A DNA stretch of 8,277 nt, taken from assembly GCA_050698355.1 (NCBI GenBank), contig JBOHBN010000099.1, positions 1-8,277 on the forward strand, read 5' to 3'. The first letter of the stretch is position 1, and each line of letters opens with the position of its first letter. The notes under the pieces were generated by a model. That model worked only from the letters and a program-made list of their open reading frames with translations, was not told the DNA's origin and searched no databases. The stretch comes from JBOHBN01 sp050698355. Its GTDB lineage: Bacteria; Actinomycetota; Actinomycetes; Streptosporangiales; WHST01. This document shows positions 1-4,870 of this stretch, piece by piece. Made by a program: the position numbers and the translations under genes.

Positions 1-1002
1 CGCGACCGGTCGCGCCGCGCACGCGAGCAGGCGGCGCGGCAGGGAAGACGAGTCGGCGGGCATCGTCCGTTCGGCTACGAGCGTGACGGTGTCACGGTCA
101 AGGAGGAGGAGGCCGCGGCGATCCGCAAGGCATGTAGCGACGTGCTTGCGGGTGTGCCACTCACAGCCGTCGGCCGCGCGTGGAACGAGGCCGGGTTGCT
201 TTCCGGGCGGCGCCGCCGTAAGGGCGAACGGCCCGGGAGCCTCACCGAATGGTCCACGACGACGGTGAGGCAAGTGCTGACCAACCCGCGGAATGCCGGG
301 CTGCGCGCTTACAAGGGCGAGATCGTGGCGCGTGCCCAGTGGCCGGCGATCCTCGACGAGGACACCTATCACGCCGTCATGCGGTACCTGTCCGACCCAT
401 CACGGCAGGTCGGTACACGCTCGGGACAGGCCAACCAGCGGCTGCTCACCGGCGTCGCACTCTGCGCCGAGTGCGGCATGACGGTGCATTCCGCGCGGGC
501 GCGCAGCGGCAACCCGCTGTACCGCTGCCGCTCCGAGTACCACGTGAACCGCAAGGCCGAACCGGTCGAGGCATACGTGAGCGACCTCGTGATCGAGCGG
601 CTCTCCCGAGACGATGCCCGCGAGCTGCTCACCGACGTGAGCAAGCCGGACGTGGACGCGCTGCGCGCTCGAGCGCAGATGGTGCGGCGTCGGATCGACG
701 ACCTCGCCGCCGAGTACGCCGCCGATGAGGAATGCGTGATGACGGCGTCGCAGATGCGGACGGCGACGGGCAAGCTCAAGGCGAAGCTCGCCACCGTGGA
801 GTCGGAGATGGCCGACGCTGGACGTGTCGACGCACTCGGCCCGCTGCTGTCGAGCGACGACATCGCCTCCGCGTGGGGGATGCTGAGCACCGCTCGCCGA
901 CGGAGCGTGATCGACCTGCTGATGACGATCCGGCTGCATCGTACCGGCCGTGGGGTGCGCACCTTCCGGCCTGAGTCCGTCGAGATCGAGTGGAAGGTCT
1001 AG
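1..1002 (+). CDS. Large serine recombinase (phage-type integrase), C-terminal part
   Basis: Open from the first base to the TAG at 1000-1002, giving 333 residues without the start; the N-terminal resolvase domain with the catalytic serine must lie upstream of the window. Visible order: the RRVGGHRPFGYERDG stretch at residues 17-31, typical of the 'recombinase' domain of large serine integrases; a 'lTNPRNAGLRAYKGEIV' region near 95-110, also typical; a zinc-ribbon with C155-x2-C158 and C176-x4-H181, followed by the family-like AEPVEAYVSDLVIERL; then a charged heptad-like stretch at about 217-274 that should form the coiled coil controlling integration versus excision. Such enzymes join attP to attB and, with a directionality factor, reverse the reaction. 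Its position beside a repressor and antirepressor supports a temperate phage integrase rather than a transposon resolvase. Its stop overlaps the stop of the convergent gene by 4 bases. Confidence 0.93.
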   Translation, partial: RDRSRRAREQAARQGRRVGGHRPFGYERDGVTVKEEEAAAIRKACSDVLAGVPLTAVGRAWNEAGLLSGRRRRKGERPGSLTEWSTTTVRQVLTNPRNAGLRAYKGEIVARAQWPAILDEDTYHAVMRYLSDPSRQVGTRSGQANQRLLTGVALCAECGMTVHSARARSGNPLYRCRSEYHVNRKAEPVEAYVSDLVIERLSRDDARELLTDVSKPDVDALRARAQMVRRRIDDLAAEYAADEECVMTASQMRTATGKLKAKLATVESEMADAGRVDALGPLLSSDDIASAWGMLSTARRRSVIDLLMTIRLHRTGRGVRTFRPESVEIEWKV

Positions 1003-1790
1003 TGGCAGAGCAGCAGTACGCCGAGTAGCGGGTCGAGCGGGCCGACAGTGACAGGCAGATCGAGTAGGCACTGTTGCTGTGGCTGCGCGGGTGGTGGCTG
1101 ACCGTCTCCCGACGGCTGCTCGGATGGTGGCGCCGTGACCGTCGTCGTGCCTTCCTGCTGGGTCGGCGGCGGATTCCCGGTGGTGTGCACGCTCGCCATG
1201 CGACCGACCGCAGTCGCCGCGTCCCCGGCGTCGTCCGGCTCGGGGGCGGCCTGCCCGTGGTCGCGGTTGCCGCTTGGTGACCCGTCGAGGCTGCCAGCCG
1301 GCGCCACTGTTGAGCGCCTCGTGGTCGGCACGGCTGCCGTGTGGATGACGGTGGTTGGCACGGTGCGGGTCACAGTGTGTTCGGCCACTGGCGGTGCCGC
1401 CGTCTCGGTGGTGTGCCCGCCGTGTAGCCATGGGATCACGATCGCTCCGACGGCCGCTGCCGTGGTGACCCCGGCGACGGCGGGCTTGCGCAGGTAGGGC
1501 GACAACCACCTGCCGAGCCCGGCGAACAGTCCGAGCAGCGCGGCGATCGGTGGCAGCGACGACAGGCGTCGTACGCGCTGCTTCGGCACGGGTTGTACCG
1601 ACTCGGGGAGCAGATCCGGTAGAGCCCGTTCGGCGTCGCCGGCTTCGCCGCGCAGCACGAGCTCGTTGACGGTGCGCTCGAGGGACGCGATCTTGCTCGT
1701 GCGCCTGTTACGTCTGTTGACGGCCGCCCCGACTGCGACCGCGATCACGGCGAGCCCCACGCTCACCATGATCCAATCAGTGACACTCAC
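999..1790 (-). CDS. Membrane protein with Thr/Pro-rich outer domain, immunity-region gene
   Basis: 263 residues from a GTG start at 1790; an in-frame stop a few codons upstream makes this the furthest start, and ATG at 1769 (M8) is an alternative. No clear ribosome site is seen for either. Residues 5-24 form a transmembrane helix followed by NRRNRRTSK, so the N-terminus is probably outside. A soluble segment at about 25-78 follows, then hydrophobic stretches at 80-100 (Gly/Pro-broken) and 104-122, the latter preceded by RK. From 123 to about 240 the chain is Thr-, Pro-, Ser- and Gln-rich and low in complexity, likely an extended extracytoplasmic stalk. The tail (241-263) is a hydrophobic segment bracketed by the only two cysteines, C241 and C262, ending in LLLCH. 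I do not recognise the family. Same strand as, and downstream of, the repressor, so it could be expressed in the lysogen; a role in superinfection exclusion is only a guess from position. Confidence 0.82.
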   Translation of the reverse strand: MSVTDWIMVSVGLAVIAVAVGAAVNRRNRRTSKIASLERTVNELVLRGEAGDAERALPDLLPESVQPVPKQRVRRLSSLPPIAALLGLFAGLGRWLSPYLRKPAVAGVTTAAAVGAIVIPWLHGGHTTETAAPPVAEHTVTRTVPTTVIHTAAVPTTRRSTVAPAGSLDGSPSGNRDHGQAAPEPDDAGDAATAVGRMASVHTTGNPPPTQQEGTTTVTAPPSEQPSGDGQPPPAQPQQQCLLDLPVTVGPLDPLLGVLLLCH

Positions 1791-1827
1791 CGTGACGGTT
1801 TAGCACCATTCGGGTGTTACGTGGAAG

Positions 1828-1843
1828 TCACTCATTTGAGTGA
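1828..1843. promoter_or_regulatory. Perfect 16-bp palindrome, candidate operator
   Basis: TCACTCA-TT-TGAGTGA has 7-bp arms that match exactly. It lies directly at and after the predicted transcription start of the membrane-protein gene, where a bound dimer would block transcription. The flanks add AGTCAC (1826-1831) paired with GTGACT (1848-1853). The 2-base loop and the missing T-run make a terminator unlikely. Confidence 0.5.
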
Positions 1844-1850
1844 ATTGGTG

Positions 1851-1880
1851 ACTATAGTCCCCATTAATCCGATTACACAA
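1851..1880 (-). promoter_or_regulatory. Putative promoter of the membrane-protein gene
   Basis: On the minus strand, TTGTGT (1880-1875) and TATAGT (1856-1851) are separated by 18 bases. The predicted transcription start is about 1844, giving a leader of roughly 54 bases to the GTG at 1790. The -35 overlaps the TAA stop of the repressor gene and matches the -35 word of the repressor's own predicted promoter. The -10 lies in a perfect 10-bp palindrome, GACTATAGTC (1850-1859). Inferred from motif and position only. Confidence 0.45.
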
Positions 1881-2487
1881 CCTCGCTCGGTGGTTCTTGC
1901 CCGGCATCGGCGTACCGCTGTAGCACCTGCCGGTTGTGCTCGTGGATCCGCTCCGTGGCGAGCTCGGAGAACCGCTCCCGGATCGCCCGACGCGTGGCCT
2001 GGTCGAACTTGCCCATCGTCTGCTGGTAGGTGTCGATGTACTCCTCGCGGGAGGACTGGTGCGCTATGTCGAGCAGGGACGCGTACGCCTCGATGTTGAT
2101 TGACGCGTCGGGCGCCACTGGTTTCGAGGTCGGCTCGGCTGCCGCAGCGACGGCAGTTGGCTCGCGGCCGTCATGGATCGCTTCAATGCTGCCCGGTCCC
2201 CAGCCAAGCGCGTCCTCGACCGCCCGCTCCTGTTTGGCCGCCACGCGCACGCCGCGTTCCAGACGCGACACGGTGCTCAGGCTGACGCCTGCCCTGTTCG
2301 CGACATCCTGCTGACTCAGGTTGCCGAGGTCAGCGCGCCGGACCGACATCTCCTGGTTCATCGCGTGCCTACTTTTGCCTACCACGTGCGCATCATGACG
2401 TGTCCTGACGCTGCGGCGCAACGTCTGCCGCTGCCTGTACGCACGACGTTCGTTGTGGTTAGCGGGTCGGCTGTACGTCTGTGTCAT
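1873..2487 (-). CDS. XRE/Cro-CI-like HTH protein, likely lysogeny repressor
   Basis: 204 residues from ATG at 2487. The helix-turn-helix is clear at residues 57-79 (LSQQDVANRAGVSLSTVSRLERG), followed by ALGWGPGSIEAI near 93-104, a pattern common at the end of XRE DNA-binding domains in actinobacteria. Residues about 105-130 are an Ala/Pro-rich linker, and 131-204 look all-helical and charged, a possible oligomerisation domain. There is no visible LexA-type Ser/Lys autoprotease region, so induction may depend on the antirepressor rather than RecA. Two starts compete. ATG 2487 sits exactly 7 nt after a TAGTGT -10, as in leaderless genes, but adds a 42-residue Arg-rich extension before the HTH. 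ATG 2361 (M43) gives a 162-residue protein of more ordinary layout and has a weak AGTAGG six bases upstream. Divergent from the Cro-like gene, as in the classic phage switch. Confidence 0.85.
   Translation of the reverse strand: MTQTYSRPANHNERRAYRQRQTLRRSVRTRHDAHVVGKSRHAMNQEMSVRRADLGNLSQQDVANRAGVSLSTVSRLERGVRVAAKQERAVEDALGWGPGSIEAIHDGREPTAVAAAAEPTSKPVAPDASINIEAYASLLDIAHQSSREEYIDTYQQTMGKFDQATRRAIRERFSELATERIHEHNRQVLQRYADAGQEPPSEVV
2368..2382. promoter_or_regulatory. Candidate operator box 1 (CCTAC-N5-CCTAC)
   Basis: CCTACTTTTGCCTAC, first of three copies of a 15-bp element. It lies inside the 5' part of the longer repressor reading frame, just upstream of the alternative ATG at 2361. The half-sites are direct repeats 10 bp apart. 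Confidence 0.5.
2393..2409. repeat. 17-bp direct repeat, copy A
   Basis: TCATGACGTGTCCTGAC matches 2546-2562 in 16 of 17 positions. Such a match inside a 215-bp region is unlikely to be chance. It starts ten bases after operator box 1. Confidence 0.55.
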
Positions 2488-2494
2488 GCCTCAG

Positions 2495-2523
2495 ACACTA
2501 CCTACTTCCGCCTACAGACACAA
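2495..2523 (-). promoter_or_regulatory. Putative leaderless promoter of the repressor
   Basis: Minus-strand TTGTGT (2523-2518), a 17-bp spacer, and TAGTGT (2500-2495). Seven bases (2494-2488) separate the -10 from the ATG at 2487, so transcription would begin at the A of the start codon. TANNNT about 7 nt before the first base is the known layout of actinobacterial leaderless genes. The spacer contains operator box 2. Confidence 0.55.
2501..2515. promoter_or_regulatory. Candidate operator box 2 (CCTAC-N5-CCTAC)
   Basis: CCTACTTCCGCCTAC, the second copy, lies between the -35 and -10 of the predicted repressor promoter, so binding here would autoregulate the repressor. Flanked by CTCAGACAC (2490-2498) and, inverted, GTCTGAG (2532-2538). 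Confidence 0.52.
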
Positions 2524-2540
2524 TCGTGTGCGTCTGAGAC

Positions 2541-2569
2541 TTGCGTCATGACGCGTCCTGACCTATTCT
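2541..2569 (+). promoter_or_regulatory. Putative leaderless early promoter (Cro-like gene and operon)
   Basis: TTGCGT (2541-2546), a 17-bp spacer, TATTCT (2564-2569), then seven bases to the ATG at 2577. The geometry is identical to the divergent promoter of the repressor, and no ribosome site precedes the ATG, both consistent with a leaderless transcript. This is the only convincing promoter seen for the plus-strand array. Confidence 0.58.
2546..2562. repeat. 17-bp direct repeat, copy B
   Basis: TCATGACGCGTCCTGAC, one mismatch from copy A at 2393-2409. It fills almost the whole spacer of the early promoter and contains the perfect palindrome GACGCGTC (2550-2557), so it could be a binding site for a second regulator such as the Cro-like protein. 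Confidence 0.55.
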
Positions 2570-2576
2570 CGCCTAC
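2562..2576. promoter_or_regulatory. Candidate operator box 3 (CCTAT-N5-CCTAC)
   Basis: CCTATTCTCGCCTAC, the third copy, covers the -10 of the early promoter and ends at the base before the start codon. Occupancy would shut off early transcription. A further CCTACTCCGC at 2581-2590 lies just inside the gene and may extend the array. Confidence 0.52.
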
Positions 2577-2813
2577 ATGCCCTACTCCGCAGATCACATG
2601 CAGACGCAGCGAGAGCGTCTCGGACTCAAACGGGCGGACTTTGCCAAGCGGATCGGTATCTCGTACGGCCACTACCGCAACGTCGAGTACGGCACCAAGC
2701 CCGCGGCGATCGAGGTGTTCCACCGGATCGCACGCGAGCTCCGGACCCCGGTCGATGACCTGCTCGCCGACCCGCCAGATCAACCGCGGATCCCTGAACG
2801 AGGTGCGGCATGA
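2577..2813 (+). CDS. Small XRE-family HTH protein, Cro-like
   Basis: 78 residues from ATG 2577. The start is chosen because a -10 lies exactly 7 nt upstream; no ribosome site precedes it or the in-frame ATG at 2598 (M8). Residues about 8-65 form one XRE domain: QRERLGLKRADFAKRIGIS, then YGHYRNVEYGTKP as the recognition helix and turn, then IARELRTPVDDLL closing the fold. The rest is a short Pro-rich tail. With no dimerisation domain beyond the HTH and a divergent larger HTH protein as neighbour, it fits a Cro-type early regulator or an activator of the operon. Its TGA overlaps the next ATG by 4 bases. The HTH family is secure; the Cro role is inferred from context. Confidence 0.85.
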   Translation: MPYSADHMQTQRERLGLKRADFAKRIGISYGHYRNVEYGTKPAAIEVFHRIARELRTPVDDLLADPPDQPRIPERGAA

Positions 2814-3040
2814 GCCGCCCCGAGGACAACCGCCCACCGGCAGCGCCGAAGCAGCCCCCGCCGCCGAAGCCGCCGACGAAGCCGAAGCACGGCGAACAAC
2901 GCGACGCGGCGTACCGGGAACACATCAAGGCGAAGGCCAACGAGGCCCCGCCGTTCTCCCCGGAGCTCCGCGACCGGCTGCACGTGCACCTCGAGCCGAT
3001 GCGACGCGCGCTTGTCGAACAGCGCAAGCAAGCCGCCTGA
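2810..3040 (+). CDS. Proline-rich small protein, unknown function
   Basis: 76 residues. ATG 2810 forms an ATGA overlap with the Cro-like gene, with GAGGTG four bases upstream. Residues 8-26 are a Pro/Lys tract (about ten prolines), likely disordered; residues 28-76 are charged and helical, with PPFSPELRDRLHVHLEPMRRALVEQRK resembling a short amphipathic domain. No cysteine, membrane segment or catalytic motif is visible. Its place between two regulators suggests an early accessory or regulatory role, but this is position only. Confidence 0.78.
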   Translation: MSRPEDNRPPAAPKQPPPPKPPTKPKHGEQRDAAYREHIKAKANEAPPFSPELRDRLHVHLEPMRRALVEQRKQAA

Positions 3041-3060
3041 ACAACCGCAAGGAGACATTC

Positions 3061-3813
3061 GTGTCTGATCTCGTGACGATCCCGTTTCACGGTGACGATC
3101 TGCTGACCGTCGAGGTCGACGGCAAGCCGCACATCGTGCTGAAGGAAGCACTCGACGCGATCGGGCTGGAAGTCGAGCGGCAGCGTCGGAAGCTCGACGG
3201 CAGGTCATGGGCACGCACGGGCCTCACGCCCGTTCGCCAGGGTGACGGACGAGTACGTGAAGTAACCACATGCGACGTGCGCACCTTCCTGATGCTGCTG
3301 GCAACCGTGGACGAGCGGCGCGTCTCCGAGCACATCCGCCCCAAGCTCGTGCAATACCAGGCCGAGGTCGCCGACGCGATCGAGGCGTACTGGACCGACG
3401 GCGGTGCGATCAACCCGCGGGCCACCGAGGACCAGCTCGCCACGATCGTGTCCCGCGCCGAGTCCCAGGCGAAGGTGCTTTCCGCGCTGCGCGGCGTGGT
3501 GGACAAGGCGTGGCTGGACGCGAAGGGCCGCCATGTCGCCGCCCGCGCCCTGGGCGAGGAACCCGAGGTGGACTCCGCTACCCGGCCCTTGACGGTCGGG
3601 GAGTTCCTCGAGGACAAGGGCGTCACCGGGGAGGCGCTCCGATCGCTCTCGACGCGGTTCGGCAAGTCGCTCAAGGCTGCGTTCGTGGACCGCTACGACC
3701 GGCAGCCACCGAAGGTGGAGCGGTTCGTCTCCGGCGCGCTGCGCGAAGTCGCCGGCTACACGGAGAAGCACCGGCCGCTGTTCGAGCAGGTGTGGACAGA
3801 CATCTCCGCATAG
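3061..3813 (+). CDS. Phage antirepressor, P22-Ant N-terminal type
   Basis: 250 residues from GTG 3061, with AAGGAG six bases upstream. The reading frame is open far upstream, but that part runs antisense to the repressor and through two other genes, so the ribosome site decides the start. Residues 5-112 match the pattern of the P22 antirepressor N-terminal domain: IPFHGDDLLTVEVDGKPHIVLKEALDAIGL, a KLDGRSWA strand, a CDVRTFLMLLATV segment and a closing RPKLVQYQAEVADAIEAYW. Residues 120-160 are helical and the C-terminal part (about 175-250, with KAAFVDRYDRQPPKVERFV...YTEKHRPLFEQVW) resembles the tail of actinobacteriophage antirepressor-like proteins. The family is known to bind and inactivate phage repressors. 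Expressed from the early promoter, it could lock the lytic decision by acting on the 1873-2487 product; that partner is inferred. Confidence 0.82.
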   Translation: MSDLVTIPFHGDDLLTVEVDGKPHIVLKEALDAIGLEVERQRRKLDGRSWARTGLTPVRQGDGRVREVTTCDVRTFLMLLATVDERRVSEHIRPKLVQYQAEVADAIEAYWTDGGAINPRATEDQLATIVSRAESQAKVLSALRGVVDKAWLDAKGRHVAARALGEEPEVDSATRPLTVGEFLEDKGVTGEALRSLSTRFGKSLKAAFVDRYDRQPPKVERFVSGALREVAGYTEKHRPLFEQVWTDISA

Positions 3814-3878
3814 AAGCGCGGCCCGGCCGCCGACAACGACCGGACCGCAACGCATCGACAGATCAGAAAGGACAGACG

Positions 3879-4019
3879 ATGCGCACCAAGAATTCTACCG
3901 GACGCCACCGGCCCGACCTGATACGCCGCGTCGCCGGCTGGACGGTCGCCGACATCCTCTCCCGCCACGGCAAGGCCGCCGACGGCACCGCGCACCGCCA
4001 CGGGAGGTGCCGGCCGTGA
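3879..4019 (+). CDS. 46-residue basic protein, unknown function
   Basis: ATG 3879 has AAAGGA six bases upstream (3867-3872). The product is Arg/His-rich with a short helix-like centre, RRVAGWTVADILSRHGKAADG, and a basic tail with a single cysteine near the end. Its TGA overlaps the next ATG by one base (TGATG at 4017-4021). The 65-base gap before it contains only a short GC hairpin. The good ribosome site and coupled downstream start support a real gene; no family is recognised. Confidence 0.68.
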   Translation: MRTKNSTGRHRPDLIRRVAGWTVADILSRHGKAADGTAHRHGRCRP

Positions 4020-4231
4020 TGACGATGGACACGCTGGACACATCCGAGCTGGCCGCGAAGGTGGTGGCCTACCGGACGCAGGTTCAGGCACTGGAAGACG
4101 AGGGCCGCGAACTCGCGAAGCAGATGCCGACGCTGCCCCAGGGCGCCGACATCGACCTGGTCGTCGCCGGCCTGCACAACGACTCCTACTACCTCAACCA
4201 CTGCCTGTGGCTGCTCGGGGGTAAGCGATGA
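4019..4231 (+). CDS. Small helical protein, unknown function
   Basis: 70 residues from ATG 4019. GTG at 4007 and 4016 and ATG at 4025 are in frame; GGAGGT (4003-4008) is seven bases before GTG 4016 and ten before ATG 4019, so either of those is likely. Residues about 8-36 (SELAAKVVAYRTQVQALEDEGRELAKQM) form an amphipathic helix with heptad spacing, a possible coiled coil, followed by a second helix around LVVAGLHNDSYYLNHCLWLL. One cysteine. Start and stop overlap both neighbours (TGATG, then ATGA). It may be a small dimeric accessory protein. Confidence 0.72.
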   Translation: MTMDTLDTSELAAKVVAYRTQVQALEDEGRELAKQMPTLPQGADIDLVVAGLHNDSYYLNHCLWLLGGKR

Positions 4232-4425
4232 CCCGCGAACCATGCGAGCACTGCGGCGGCCTGCACGCGACGAACCCGCCGACCGGCGAGACGCCGTGCC
4301 GCCACACCCGCTACGTCGCCGTCACCGAGCGGCCCGGGCAGATCTGGGGCATCGCCGCCGTGTGGGCGCTGATCCTGTGCGGCGTCATCTTCGTCGCCGC
4401 GGAACTCATGAGGTGGTGGTTGTGA
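4228..4425 (+). CDS. Mini-membrane protein with Cys/His knuckle
   Basis: 65 residues from an ATG in a 4-base overlap with the previous gene. The N-terminal half carries C6-x2-C9, with H13, C24 and H26, a possible single zinc site on the cytoplasmic side. Residues 39-58 form one transmembrane helix (IWGIAAVWALILCGVIFVAA) and the protein ends MRWWL. There is no signal peptide. The ribosome site is weak (GGGG), so expression probably relies on coupling. It is followed at once by a second single-span protein; the two could work as a pair. Not recognised. Confidence 0.75.
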   Translation: MTREPCEHCGGLHATNPPTGETPCRHTRYVAVTERPGQIWGIAAVWALILCGVIFVAAELMRWWL

Positions 4426-4577
4426 TGACCCGCATGTCTGTGCATCCGTTCTGGGACCGCGTCGACGGCGCCTTCGTGGCGGCCGGGCAAGTACTCGCCT
4501 TCCTGGCGGTGCTGGCGATCGTCGTCGGTGTCGGCGTCCTCGCCGGCTACATCGTGGTCGGGGTGATGGCCCGATGA
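4425..4577 (+). CDS. Second mini-membrane protein, 50 residues
   Basis: ATG 4425 shares one base with the previous TGA and has AGGTGGT seven bases upstream. A GTG in the same frame at 4422 is possible. A polar N-terminus (MTRMSVHPFWDRVDGAFV) leads into a single membrane helix at about residues 23-47, ending MAR. There are no cysteines. Small one-span proteins in phage early operons can be membrane-stress, exclusion or timing factors, but the sequence gives no specific sign. Its TGA overlaps the next ATG by four bases. Confidence 0.75.
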   Translation: MTRMSVHPFWDRVDGAFVAAGQVLAFLAVLAIVVGVGVLAGYIVVGVMAR

Positions 4578-4870
4578 GCATCCTCGCCCGCCTACTCGAC
4601 ACGCTGACCCGCTGGCTCGCCCGTGTCGGCGACGGCGACCGTTTCGACCTCGCCGAGCCGGCCCGGGCGGTCGCCACCCGGGCGCAAGCCGAGGCCGTTG
4701 CCGCGCCGTACGGGCACCGTGTCGGTGGCTGCCACCACTGCGACCGCCCGATCCTCGCCCCGCTCGACGCCCACGGCGACATCGACACGGCGTTGCTGTG
4801 GGCGGCGTGCACCGACCACGCCCTCGCCGACCACGCCGCGCATGCGGCCTACCTGAAGGAGATGACATGA
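4574..4870 (+). CDS. Small protein with CxxC...CxxH putative zinc site
   Basis: 98 residues, ATGA overlap with the gene before. The N-terminus (residues 3-18, ILARLLDTLTRWLARV) is an amphipathic helix. Residues 28-48 are Ala-rich and helical. GGC53-HHC56-DRP and later C79-TDH82 form a treble-clef-like Cys2-CysHis set, likely binding one zinc; the spacing of about 23 residues between pairs suits a small zinc ribbon. It ends in a His/Ala-rich helix and LKEMT. No family recognised; nucleic-acid or protein binding would be consistent with the zinc site. Confidence 0.76.
   Translation: MSILARLLDTLTRWLARVGDGDRFDLAEPARAVATRAQAEAVAAPYGHRVGGCHHCDRPILAPLDAHGDIDTALLWAACTDHALADHAAHAAYLKEMT

Noticed and set aside
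1..1002. attP core within or just after the integrase gene
   Set aside because: Serine-integrase attP sites usually lie by the int start, outside this window; no core or inverted arms could be identified here.
400..1509. Long minus-strand open frame across the integrase
   Set aside because: Arg/His/Gly-rich low-complexity translation typical of a shadow in high-GC DNA, overlapping two better supported genes.
1853..1858. Plus-strand promoter using TATAGT in the 1800-1870 gap
   Set aside because: The nearest -35-like TTGAGT (1836-1841) is only 11 bases away, and no plus-strand gene follows.
2173..3060. Upstream part of a single 546-codon open frame ending at 3813
   Set aside because: It runs antisense to the repressor and through the Cro-like and Pro-rich genes in another frame; the GTG at 3061 with AAGGAG starts the recognisable antirepressor domain.
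3818..3830. GCGGCC-C-GGCCGC hairpin after the antirepressor stop, as a terminator
   Set aside because: Stem is short once a loop is allowed, there is no T-run, and the next gene follows with a good ribosome site; at most a weak pause.
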